Positions 1-6,752 of a stretch of DNA of 20,088 nucleotides are shown here, one piece after another. Under the pieces are notes generated by a model. The model was not told where the DNA came from. It made no database searches and saw only the letters and a program-made list of their open reading frames with translations. Position 1 is the stretch's first letter; each line of letters opens with the position of its first letter. The DNA is from Aquificota bacterium (GTDB taxonomy: Bacteria; Aquificota; Aquificia; Aquificales; Hydrogenothermaceae), in the NCBI GenBank assembly GCA_013153235.1, contig JAADEU010000043.1:1-20088 (forward strand), in the 5' to 3' direction. Made by a program: the position numbers and the translations under genes.

Positions 1-2
1 GT

Positions 3-968
3 ATGAAGATAGCCATTTTAGATGCAAAAACACTGGGAGATGACATAGACCTTTCAATTTTTGAGCAGTTTGGCAGCGTTGAGATTTACCCCACCACATC
101 CCCTGCCGAGCTGTACGAAAGAATAGAGGATGCGGATATTATCGTGACAAACAAGGTTGTTATAGATAAAGATGCAATGAATGCAGCCAGGAACCTCAAA
201 CTGATTTGTGTTGCTGCAACAGGGTACAACAATGTTGATGTTCTGTATGCCAGGGAAAAAGGAATAGCAGTAACAAATGTGGCAGGATACTCAACAGAAA
301 GTGTGGTACAGACCACCTTCGGTATGCTGTTTTATCTTCTGATGCACCTCAGGTACTACGATGAATATGTAAAATCCGGTAGATACGCAGAGAGTGATAT
401 ATTTACCCATCTGGGTAGACCGTTCTGGGAGGTAAATGGTAAAAGGTGGGGTATAATCGGACTTGGAACCATAGGTAGAAGGGTTGCAGAGGTTGCACAG
501 AGCTTTGGGGCTGAGGTCGTATACTACTCAACATCAGGAATAGAAAGGGAAGAAAAATACCCACGGTTTACCCTTGAGGAGCTATTGAAAACTTCAGATA
601 TTGTTTCTATCCACGCACCATTAAATGAAAAAACAAAAAATCTTATTACAATAAATGAGCTAAAACTGATGAAACCCCATGCCATTCTGCTGAACCTGGG
701 CAGAGGTGGTATAGTTAACGAAAAGGACCTTGCTACTGCACTGGATGAGGGTATTATAGGGGGAGCAGGTCTGGATGTACTGGAAAGAGAGCCGATAAAC
801 CCTGATAACCCGCTTATGTCTGTAAAAAATAAGGACAGACTCCTGATAACCCCCCATATTGCATGGACCAGTATTGAGGCAAGAAAAAGACTTGTCAGTG
901 AGATAGTGGAGAATATCAGGGCTTTCCTTGATGGTGAGATAAGGAACAGGGTGGACCTCAGGCTCTGA
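3..968 (+). CDS. D-isomer-specific 2-hydroxyacid dehydrogenase
   Basis: This 321-residue cytosolic oxidoreductase has the normal length for the family, which interconverts 2-keto acids and D-2-hydroxy acids with NAD(P)H. The Rossmann motif GLGTIG is at residues 153-158. The expected catalytic residues are all present: Arg234 in LGRGG, Glu263 in LEREP and His285 in TPHIAW. The residue after the second Rossmann strand is in a YYSTSG context, where strictly NAD-dependent members usually carry Asp, so NADPH use is possible; this is inference. Which acid it acts on (glycerate, lactate, hydroxypyruvate or other) cannot be read from sequence. The ATG lies two bases into the window, so its ribosome site and promoter are not visible. 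The stop overlaps the convergent phosphatase gene by 11 nt. Confidence 0.9.
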   Translation: MKIAILDAKTLGDDIDLSIFEQFGSVEIYPTTSPAELYERIEDADIIVTNKVVIDKDAMNAARNLKLICVAATGYNNVDVLYAREKGIAVTNVAGYSTESVVQTTFGMLFYLLMHLRYYDEYVKSGRYAESDIFTHLGRPFWEVNGKRWGIIGLGTIGRRVAEVAQSFGAEVVYYSTSGIEREEKYPRFTLEELLKTSDIVSIHAPLNEKTKNLITINELKLMKPHAILLNLGRGGIVNEKDLATALDEGIIGGAGLDVLEREPINPDNPLMSVKNKDRLLITPHIAWTSIEARKRLVSEIVENIRAFLDGEIRNRVDLRL

Positions 969-1698
969 CCAGAACAATGGCGTAGTTATCACTTTTGACC
1001 TTTTCCAGCTGTGATATAAGCCTACCAAAGTTTTCAAATGGGTCAGGGTACAGGTAGTAATGTATTTCACTATCAGGCATGTAGTCGTGCAGTCCATCTG
1101 TGGATATCAGGTAGGCCTCATCCTCATTAAGAAAATCTTTTTTTACAAAAGGTCTTTTTCCTTCGGCCCAAAGGTCTGAGAATGCATCCCCTATTCCAAA
1201 CTCCAGAATATTTTTTGAAGGATGGTAAAATGCCTCCTCAGGAAGAATTAATCCCCTGTCAACAAGTTCCTGAACGTAGCTGTGGTCGTGGGAAAGGTAT
1301 ATAAGTCCATCTGGAGTGTATTTGTAAACCCTGCTGTCCCCTGCATTAAACACAAGTGCGTTTCTCCCCTTCAGTAAAACACCTGCCACGGTGGTTCCGC
1401 TCCACACAGGACCATCCTTTTCAAACTCCTTCTGTATGGAGTGCAGTCCATCAACCACGCCTTTCACAGAAAAGGAAAGTCTGTCTTTTAGCCTCTGGCA
1501 CACGAATCTGCTTGCCTCGTCCCCTGCAGACAGTCCTCCAACGCCATCGCAGACGGCAAAAACAGCCTGTGTATCCTCTATCTGTCTTTCTTCAGGACAG
1601 TTCATTATGTTTTTCTGGAACACCTCCCCATTTATGAGAATACAGTCTTCCTGATAGGGTCTTAGACCCTGGTTCATACAGAATAAAGCTGCGTACAT
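958..1698 (-). CDS. PP2C-family serine/threonine protein phosphatase
   Basis: This is a soluble metal-dependent phosphoprotein phosphatase of 246 residues, the usual size of stand-alone bacterial PP2C (PrpC/Stp-type) enzymes. Motifs appear in family order: RPYQED near residue 13 (Glu17, Asp18), CDGVGGLSAGD with metal-ligand Asp51, SGTT, NAGDSR, LSHDHS, STDG with Asp201, and the terminal SDN (Asp237). All the metal-binding aspartates are present, so it is probably active. I chose the ATG at 1698 over a TTG two codons upstream: the AAGGA ribosome site (1705-1709) abuts the TTG but is 6 nt from the ATG. A promoter candidate lies upstream. No kinase gene is adjacent, so its substrates are unknown. 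It is convergent and overlapping with the hydroxyacid dehydrogenase and divergent from the Gln-rich microprotein. Confidence 0.9.
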   Translation of the reverse strand: MYAALFCMNQGLRPYQEDCILINGEVFQKNIMNCPEERQIEDTQAVFAVCDGVGGLSAGDEASRFVCQRLKDRLSFSVKGVVDGLHSIQKEFEKDGPVWSGTTVAGVLLKGRNALVFNAGDSRVYKYTPDGLIYLSHDHSYVQELVDRGLILPEEAFYHPSKNILEFGIGDAFSDLWAEGKRPFVKKDFLNEDEAYLISTDGLHDYMPDSEIHYYLYPDPFENFGRLISQLEKVKSDNYAIVLVRA

Positions 1699-1731
1699 AA
1701 ACAATCCTTCCCGTTGTATTTTTTCAGGATA

Positions 1732-1760
1732 AATATATAAACGACAGGATATTTCAGCAA
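1732..1760 (-). promoter_or_regulatory. candidate sigma-70-type promoter of the PP2C gene
   Basis: On the minus strand, TTGCTG (1755-1760) and TATATT (1732-1737) are separated by 17 bp. The -10 matches consensus at 5 of 6 bases and the -35 keeps the TTG. Predicted transcription start is near 1725, giving a leader of about 27 nt that includes the AAGGA ribosome site. This is by-eye consensus matching in AT-rich DNA. Confidence 0.45.
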
Positions 1761-1769
1761 GCAGGAATT

Positions 1770-1794
1770 ATTATTAACTTGAAAAAATTATTAA
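1770..1794 (+). repeat. tandem ATTATTAA direct repeat upstream of the Gln-rich microprotein
   Basis: ATTATTAA occurs twice on the plus strand, at 1770-1777 and 1787-1794, 17 bp start to start. It lies between the PP2C promoter candidate and the microprotein ribosome site. The same octamer occurs as an inverted pair in the birA upstream region (6362-6369 and 6382-6389). It could be a regulator site or just AT-rich spacer. A TTGAAA (1779-1784) lies between the copies and could serve as a -35 box, but I see no good -10 at the right distance. Confidence 0.35.
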
Positions 1795-1827
1795 TATGGA
1801 CTAAGTTAATTAATGGAGGTGTTTAAA

Positions 1828-2013
1828 ATGAAAGTGGAAAATACTGGAATGTCAGTTTACAAAAGCATACTTGATATGCAGAAGCAGATGGTTGATATGA
1901 TGATACAGCAGAATCTGCAGTCTAATCAGAATCAGCAGGTTCAGTCATCTAACAACCAGCAGCAACAACCACAGAATGTGGTTCAGGGAACAAAGGTTTC
2001 CATTTATGCCTGA
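1828..2013 (+). CDS. Gln-rich microprotein, unknown function
   Basis: This small hydrophilic protein of 61 residues has no signal peptide or membrane segment. Residues 1-30 look like a methionine-rich amphipathic helix containing SILDMQKQMVDMMIQQ. Residues 31-50 are a Gln/Asn/Ser-rich low-complexity linker, and the C-terminus ends in GTKVSIYA. I chose the ATG at 1828 because a consensus GGAGGT (1815-1820) sits 7 nt upstream; an in-frame ATG at 1813 overlaps that ribosome site and is unlikely. The layout (short helix, variable linker, short conserved-looking tail) recalls the YjfB-type putative motility proteins, but the similarity is too weak to assign. The gene overlaps the convergent GGDEF-EAL gene by 10 nt. 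The strong ribosome site argues that it is really translated. Confidence 0.7.
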   Translation: MKVENTGMSVYKSILDMQKQMVDMMIQQNLQSNQNQQVQSSNNQQQQPQNVVQGTKVSIYA

Positions 2014-4082
2014 AGTCTTCTGTCCTCCTTTTTCATCTGGAGGAGCTTATCCCTGTTTACAGGGGGACTGAATATAAATCCCTGAATATAATCACAACCT
2101 ATCTCTTTTAGATATAAAGCCTGTAATTCTTCTTCAACGCCTTCTGCTATCGCTTTATATCCAAGGGATTTGGATAAACTTATTATACTCATAACAAGAA
2201 GATTATCTTCCCTTTTTCGGGGAATGTTCTTTATAAAAGACCTGTCTATCTTGATGTAGGATACAGGCATTATTTTCAGATAACTGAGGGATGAGTATCC
2301 TGTTCCAAAGTCGTCTATTGATATCTCGATACCTGATTTTTTCAGACTAAAAAGTACACTTATTACCCTTTCAGGGAACTTCATTGCCTCACTTTCTGTG
2401 ATTTCTATCTTGAGTTTTTCAGGACTGATATTAAATCTTGTCAGTATTTCGTTTACTTTACCTACGAATCTTCTGTCAAGAAGCTGCTGGATATCCACAT
2501 TTACGGATATCGAAAGGTCGTCCACTCCATTTTCTTTCCAGTATTTAAGGTCCTGGCATACCTGCTCAATTACCCAGTATCCAATCTCTTTTATAAGACC
2601 TGTGTCCTCTAGAATAGGAATAAACTCAGCCGGGGAAACCTCTCCCAGGTTTTTGTTCTTCATCCTGAGAAGTGCCTCTGCAGAAACGATTCTTCCTGTT
2701 TTGAGTTCAACAATAGGCTGGTAAACCAGATAAAAATCCCTGTTTTCAACGGATTTTTTCAGTATCTCTGTAAGTTTTATTCTCCTTTCCTCTTTCAGTC
2801 TGATTTCATCGTTAAACAGAACAAAAATCTTCTTTCCTTTTTTCTTACCGTAATACAGGGCTATATCACTTTCTTTCAGGAGCTCGTAGAATGTTGCGTT
2901 CCTGTCTTTTTTTACTGTAACACCGGCTGTTATATCTACCTCTATAATCTGGTTTCTAACCTGAATAGATCCAGATACTGATTTCATAAAATCTGCCATA
3001 AACCTGTTTATGTTTGGCTTTTTATCTGTTTGGAAAAAGACTATAAACTCATCCCCGCCAAGTCTCCCAACGATTTTATCCCCGGTTCTTTTTTTAAGTT
3101 TACTGGAGAAGGCCTTAAGCAGTTCATCCCCAAAGTCATGTCCAAATGTGTCATTTATATCCTTGAAATTATCTATATCTATGAATATAAATACATTCCA
3201 TTTTTCGTTGTTTTGTTTCAGTGCCTTTTCTATCTGTCTTTCGAGACCAAATCTATTGAGGATACCAGTGAGGTAATCAATAGTTATGTATCTGTTGAGT
3301 TTTTCTATAAGCTGGTTTATTGCATCTGCCACCAGAGCAAATTCATCTCTGCCCTGGAGATTTACCCTGACGTCAAAATCCCCTTTCACAATTTGCTGGA
3401 CCGCTTTTACAATTGTCTCTATCCTTTCTGCTATCATCTTGTTAAATGTGATGTAGATGATGGTAAGCAGTACAAACAGAATTCCAAACTCAGATGCAAG
3501 TTTGAGTATGATCTCTAGGCGATACATCTCTTTGATTTTTTGCAGGTCGTAATCCAGGAACACAAATCCGATTCTATCAGGTCTGAGAGTATTTTTGTTT
3601 GTACTGAATAGAATTGGTGAAATGCCAATTATATGCCTACCCTCATCTACAATATCGCAATATATTCCTGTCTTTCCTGTATAATTGCCAATTACTCTGT
3701 TTACTAATTGATATAAATTAGGAAGCTCTTCCTTCAAGACCTTATGATACCCCTTCCCTATAAATTTCCTCTTTGATGACACAAGTATTTTTCCATCCGG
3801 GTCTGCTATGAATATAAGGTTTATGAAAGGGTCAGCAGATATATTTATCAATTTTCTTTCTATGAATTCAAAATCTTTTTTTTCTGTAAAAAACTCTGCA
3901 GTATTTTGAATTCCTGCAACAATTGAACAGACATAACTTAGCTTTTCTGACTCTATCCATTCATTGCTTGTGCTGATTTCGGAGTAGGCAAACAGAGTGC
4001 TGGTAATCAAAAAGAGTATACCAACAAAAATAGGAAACAGATACCTTATTGGAAAAACCAGCAGTAATTTACCCAGAAACAT
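2004..4082 (-). CDS. membrane-bound GGDEF-EAL cyclic-di-GMP enzyme with periplasmic sensor
   Basis: This 692-residue inner-membrane protein has an N-terminal membrane helix (about 12-32), a periplasmic Cache-like region (about 35-190, with FIADPDGKILVSS at 91-103), a second helix (about 192-214), a HAMP-like linker to about 265, a GGDEF domain (265-425) and an EAL domain (435-685). The cyclase motif GGDEF (342-346) is intact. The RxxD inhibitory site before it is missing (Thr333, Lys336). The phosphodiesterase side keeps EALLR (Glu469), Asn528, Glu560, Asp590-Asp591, Lys611, Glu647 and Gln667, so both activities are possible. The gene starts 14 nt inside the end of the substrate-binding lipoprotein gene, with AAGGAT 6 nt before the ATG, which suggests translational coupling. 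I infer that the lipoprotein feeds ligand information to the periplasmic domain. Confidence 0.92.
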   Translation of the reverse strand: MFLGKLLLVFPIRYLFPIFVGILFLITSTLFAYSEISTSNEWIESEKLSYVCSIVAGIQNTAEFFTEKKDFEFIERKLINISADPFINLIFIADPDGKILVSSKRKFIGKGYHKVLKEELPNLYQLVNRVIGNYTGKTGIYCDIVDEGRHIIGISPILFSTNKNTLRPDRIGFVFLDYDLQKIKEMYRLEIILKLASEFGILFVLLTIIYITFNKMIAERIETIVKAVQQIVKGDFDVRVNLQGRDEFALVADAINQLIEKLNRYITIDYLTGILNRFGLERQIEKALKQNNEKWNVFIFIDIDNFKDINDTFGHDFGDELLKAFSSKLKKRTGDKIVGRLGGDEFIVFFQTDKKPNINRFMADFMKSVSGSIQVRNQIIEVDITAGVTVKKDRNATFYELLKESDIALYYGKKKGKKIFVLFNDEIRLKEERRIKLTEILKKSVENRDFYLVYQPIVELKTGRIVSAEALLRMKNKNLGEVSPAEFIPILEDTGLIKEIGYWVIEQVCQDLKYWKENGVDDLSISVNVDIQQLLDRRFVGKVNEILTRFNISPEKLKIEITESEAMKFPERVISVLFSLKKSGIEISIDDFGTGYSSLSYLKIMPVSYIKIDRSFIKNIPRKREDNLLVMSIISLSKSLGYKAIAEGVEEELQALYLKEIGCDYIQGFIFSPPVNRDKLLQMKKEDRRLQA

Positions 4083-5031
4083 CCAGTATCCTTATTATAC
4101 ATCTCCTTTCGAACAGATCGTCAATACTGATATTTTCCCTGGAAATTATTTTCTTTTCCCTCATAATTTTAAGGAGTTTTTTCGCAACGGCCTTCAACCT
4201 GGGCTGTGAGTGGTTCAAAAGTAGCAGGTTTACATGTCTGTCTGGAATCTGTATTCCTCTGTATGCCTTTAACAGGTTCCCTACCGGTATATGTTCCCTC
4301 TGGGATATAACCATAAAAGACTGTTTTTTGAAGCTTTTCATATAATTAAGTGCCTTAAACCAGCTGTTTACAACCCTCCCCACAACCTCTGGATGTTTTT
4401 CTATGTAGCTCCGCTCTATAACAAGTACGTCAACTATCTCTCCAGGTATCTGGGAGCTATCAAATATTACCTTTCCACCTAACTTCAACAGTTTACTCTT
4501 TACAGGTTCAAATGTGACAACTGCATCAATTTTTCCTGTCTTAAACCAGTGGTAATGCTCATCAACCTCAAGGGGAATTATTGTGATTTCATCTGGGGAA
4601 AGTCCCCCTTTTTCCAGTGCCCTTGAAAGGACGTAGGCACCCAGGGCTGAGTTTTCAACCCCGACTTTTTTCCCTCTCAGGTCTTTCAGGGACTTTATTC
4701 CTTCCCTCGCAACGATTGCGTCTGCACCCTCGGATATGTCCATAACCAGTACAACAACCGGGTCAAATCCGTAATCTTTCAGAAGTAGGGTTTCATCCAG
4801 TGTGAGGGCTGCCCCGTTGATTATCCTGTTCCTGTATGCCCTTATCACCTGGGACGAGGATGAGTACTCAACAAGGTGGACAGGATATCCATCCAGATAG
4901 CCCAGCTCCCTTGCAAGATAAAGTGGTTCGTATCCTATCCAGACATTTGTCCCTATCTTCAGGTACTCTCTGTTTTCACCGGTACACCCAAGGAGTACAA
5001 AAACAAAGAGAAAAATCAGCAGTTTTTTCAT
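4069..5031 (-). CDS. NMT1/NitT-TauT-type substrate-binding lipoprotein
   Basis: This is a periplasmic solute-binding protein of 320 residues. A short signal peptide ends in the lipobox LLGC with Cys16 as the lipidation site; Thr17 at position +2 would not retain it in the inner membrane. The start of the mature fold, KIGTNVWIGYEPLYLARE (25-42), and LKDLRGKKVGVE (115-126) are typical of the NMT1/SsuA/TauA/NrtA group, which binds small anions, sulfonates, pyrimidines and similar ligands. The ligand cannot be assigned. No ABC permease or ATPase gene lies in the operon. Instead the gene is followed, with a 14-nt overlap, by a GGDEF-EAL receptor, so a sensory role is more likely than transport. 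It starts 5 nt after the IscU-like gene; its ribosome site is weak, which suggests coupling to that gene. Confidence 0.85.
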   Translation of the reverse strand: MKKLLIFLFVFVLLGCTGENREYLKIGTNVWIGYEPLYLARELGYLDGYPVHLVEYSSSSQVIRAYRNRIINGAALTLDETLLLKDYGFDPVVVLVMDISEGADAIVAREGIKSLKDLRGKKVGVENSALGAYVLSRALEKGGLSPDEITIIPLEVDEHYHWFKTGKIDAVVTFEPVKSKLLKLGGKVIFDSSQIPGEIVDVLVIERSYIEKHPEVVGRVVNSWFKALNYMKSFKKQSFMVISQREHIPVGNLLKAYRGIQIPDRHVNLLLLNHSQPRLKAVAKKLLKIMREKKIISRENISIDDLFERRCIIRILDVSG

Positions 5032-5036
5032 ACCGT

Positions 5037-5378
5037 TTACTGTTTCCCCAGAGCCTTAAGCACGATGGAAAGGCGGTTCCTCATCTTGTCCTGCTCTTTT
5101 TCTTCTTTGAAAAACTGGAGTATTTCCTCAGGGTCTATTTTGATAGAATCAACCTTTTGACCCTTGAGCTTTTCTGTTACGACATCTGCAATTGCCATCA
5201 GTTTTTTACACCTTTTTGATGAGCTGAACCGGGCATCCACAATTTTCCCGTTTTCTGCGGTGATAAATATCTCTACCCTGTGGGCACCTTCTTTTGCCGT
5301 ACCCAAGGATGTGAATCCTTCAGGTTTTTCTTCCACGTAATTTTTCAGCCCCTGTTTGTGGTACTCTGATACTTTCAT
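5037..5378 (-). CDS. single-cysteine IscU/NifU-N-like protein
   Basis: This 113-residue soluble protein has a core, GKIVDARFSSSKRCKKLMAI (44-63), followed by VTEKLKGQKVDS. That pattern matches IscU/NifU N-terminal scaffold proteins, which bind a transient [2Fe-2S] cluster through three cysteines. Only one cysteine, Cys57, remains, at the place of the middle ligand. The region expected to hold the C-terminal Cys reads EQDKMRNRL, and the N-terminal part lacks the NPVCGD-type motif. It is therefore probably a divergent relative that does not assemble clusters in the usual way. The fold assignment is by motif resemblance only. It lies 3 nt after birA and 5 nt before the lipoprotein gene. A GGGG ribosome site at the end of birA is 6 nt before the ATG. 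Confidence 0.6.
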   Translation of the reverse strand: MKVSEYHKQGLKNYVEEKPEGFTSLGTAKEGAHRVEIFITAENGKIVDARFSSSKRCKKLMAIADVVTEKLKGQKVDSIKIDPEEILQFFKEEKEQDKMRNRLSIVLKALGKQ

Positions 5379-5381
5379 CTT

Positions 5382-6335
5382 TTACCCCTTTTTTTGTACT
5401 TTTCGGAGTGACAGGTCCCCTGAATAAAATGATTTCACCCCGTTTTCCATGAGAATTTTTACTCCACCGTAGTTATCAACACCCAGTAATTTTCCATGGA
5501 CATTCTCGTCCGGTATGCATACCTCTTCTCCTTTCCACAGAAGACCCTCATTTATTTCTCTTATTGTATCCTCAGGGGAAAAGCTGTCAATTCTCTTCTC
5601 TAACTCTACAAGTATTTTCCCCAGGGTGGATTTTCTGTCAAATATATTTCCGGTTTCTATATGCAGTGATGTGGCTGTATCCAGAATCCAGGAAAGTTCA
5701 TCTTCTGTCTGGTTTATATTCATACCGAATCCTGCGACGATTTTCTGGACAGTATTTCCTTCAAGGTCCGTTTCAATCAAAAATCCCGCTATTTTTTTAC
5801 CGTTTACATAGAGGTCATTGGGCCATTTGATTTTCACTTCAAGACCGGATACTTCCTGTAAAACATTCCTTACAGCAAGGGGAAACAGAAGGGAGAAAAC
5901 AGGAAGAACATACGGGTTTATATTCCTTTTCAGGATTATGGAAGCGTAGATTCCCCTGTGGGGAACAGAAATCCATTTACGCCCTTTCCTTCCCCTTCCT
6001 GCTGTCTGGCTCTCTGCAACGACAACCGTTCCGTCTGGATAATCGTTTTCCCTGGCAAAGCTGTTTGTTGATTGGATTTCCTCAAAGAATATGTAATTTT
6101 TCCCGAGCCAATTTGTTTTGATATAAGGTCTGACCTCATATGGCAGGAGAAGGTCTGAACCTTCTTTGAGTCTGTAGCCCTTCCTGTTTCTGTCAATTGT
6201 ATAACCGTACTCCTCCAGTTTCCTGATTCTTTTCCAGACGGCACTACGGGAAATTCCCAGTATTTCTGAAAGTTCTTCTCCTGAAACCGTGTCCCTTTTT
6301 ATCCTTTCCAGTATAATCTCATCGATTCTATCCAT
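5382..6335 (-). CDS. birA: bifunctional biotin--protein ligase / biotin operon repressor
   Basis: BirA activates biotin as biotinyl-AMP, transfers it to the lysine of biotin carboxyl carrier proteins, and in the two-domain form represses biotin genes. The 317-residue length is right for the full form. Residues 1-60 form a winged helix-turn-helix (GISRSAVWKRIRKLEE at 27-42). The catalytic domain follows, with GRGRKGRKW (113-121), KWPND (170-174), GKKIAGFLIE (179-188) and GFGMNIN (202-208). A small C-terminal beta domain covers about 262-312. The ATG at 6335 has GGTGA 7 nt upstream. It is first of a minus-strand operon that continues, by 3- and 5-nt gaps and an overlap, into the IscU-like, lipoprotein and GGDEF-EAL genes. 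No biotin synthesis gene is in the window. The inverted repeat upstream could be its own operator. Confidence 0.95.
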   Translation of the reverse strand: MDRIDEIILERIKRDTVSGEELSEILGISRSAVWKRIRKLEEYGYTIDRNRKGYRLKEGSDLLLPYEVRPYIKTNWLGKNYIFFEEIQSTNSFARENDYPDGTVVVAESQTAGRGRKGRKWISVPHRGIYASIILKRNINPYVLPVFSLLFPLAVRNVLQEVSGLEVKIKWPNDLYVNGKKIAGFLIETDLEGNTVQKIVAGFGMNINQTEDELSWILDTATSLHIETGNIFDRKSTLGKILVELEKRIDSFSPEDTIREINEGLLWKGEEVCIPDENVHGKLLGVDNYGGVKILMENGVKSFYSGDLSLRKVQKKG

Positions 6336-6360
6336 TTCACATTCACCGCTATAAGTATAC

Positions 6361-6390
6361 TATTATTAAATAATCTCATCATTAATAATA
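6361..6390. promoter_or_regulatory. inverted repeat in the birA / cyclotransferase divergent promoter region
   Basis: TATTATTAA (6361-6369) and TTAATAATA (6382-6390) are perfect 9-bp inverted arms with a 12-bp spacer, so their centres are 21 bp (two helical turns) apart, as expected for a dimeric repressor site. On the minus strand a weak birA promoter (-10 TATACT at 6354-6359) would have the arms around its -35 region. On the plus strand TAAAAT (6389-6394) could be a -10 for the cyclotransferase. The arms resemble degenerate BirA half-sites of the ATTGTTAAC kind, but the spacing is shorter than published ones. The AT-rich composition makes a chance match possible. Confidence 0.4.
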
Positions 6391-6404
6391 AAATTTCAAA
6401 TCCA

Positions 6405-6752
6405 ATGGAGTATCTGTTTGTTTATGGGACCCTGAAAAGGGGCGGAAAGCTGCACAGATATATGGATGGTGCCAGATTTATTGGAGAAGGGAGGATAGAG
6501 GGGTACAGAATGTACCTTGTTGACTGGTATCCTGCTGTTGTGAGGGGCTATGGAAATGTGTACGGTGAGGTTTACATGGTGGACAGAAAACTCCTGAGGC
6601 TTATTGATGGGATAGAGGAGGAAGGGGTTCTTTACAGGAGGGAAAAGGTGGATGTTAAGATGGGGGATAAAACAATAAAGTGCTGGGTTTACATCTATCT
6701 GGGTAGTGTCAGTGGGCTGGAACCTGTTGAGGATGGTACTTTTCCCGTTTAG
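6405..6752 (+). CDS. gamma-glutamylcyclotransferase-like (GGCT/AIG2) protein
   Basis: This small cytosolic enzyme of 115 residues is typical in length for the family, which releases 5-oxoproline from gamma-glutamyl amines or peptides. The substrate loop YGTLKRG is at 7-13, WYPAVV at 41-46 and GEVY at 54-57. The acidic IDGIEEE stretch puts the likely catalytic Glu at 71, followed by YRRE (77-80) and CWVYIY (93-98). The substrate cannot be predicted. No Shine-Dalgarno sequence is visible before the ATG, and a possible -10 (TAAAAT, 6389-6394) is so close that the transcript may be nearly leaderless; this is inference. It is divergent from birA. Its stop overlaps the stop of the convergent permease gene by 4 nt. 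Confidence 0.85.
   Translation: MEYLFVYGTLKRGGKLHRYMDGARFIGEGRIEGYRMYLVDWYPAVVRGYGNVYGEVYMVDRKLLRLIDGIEEEGVLYRREKVDVKMGDKTIKCWVYIYLGSVSGLEPVEDGTFPV

Noticed and set aside
660..1097. 145-codon minus-strand open frame across the dehydrogenase/phosphatase junction
   Set aside because: It overlaps two clear genes in other frames and has no recognisable motif.
1699..1704. TTG start two codons upstream for the PP2C gene
   Set aside because: The AAGGA ribosome site abuts this TTG with no spacing, whereas the ATG at 1698 has 6-nt spacing.
1813..1827. Upstream in-frame ATG for the Gln-rich microprotein
   Set aside because: It overlaps the GGAGGT ribosome site that serves the ATG at 1828, and has no ribosome site of its own.
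3030..3518. 162-codon open frame on the plus strand
   Set aside because: It lies wholly antisense to the GGDEF-EAL gene, has unusual composition (rich in Tyr, Ile, Phe, Cys) and no family motif.
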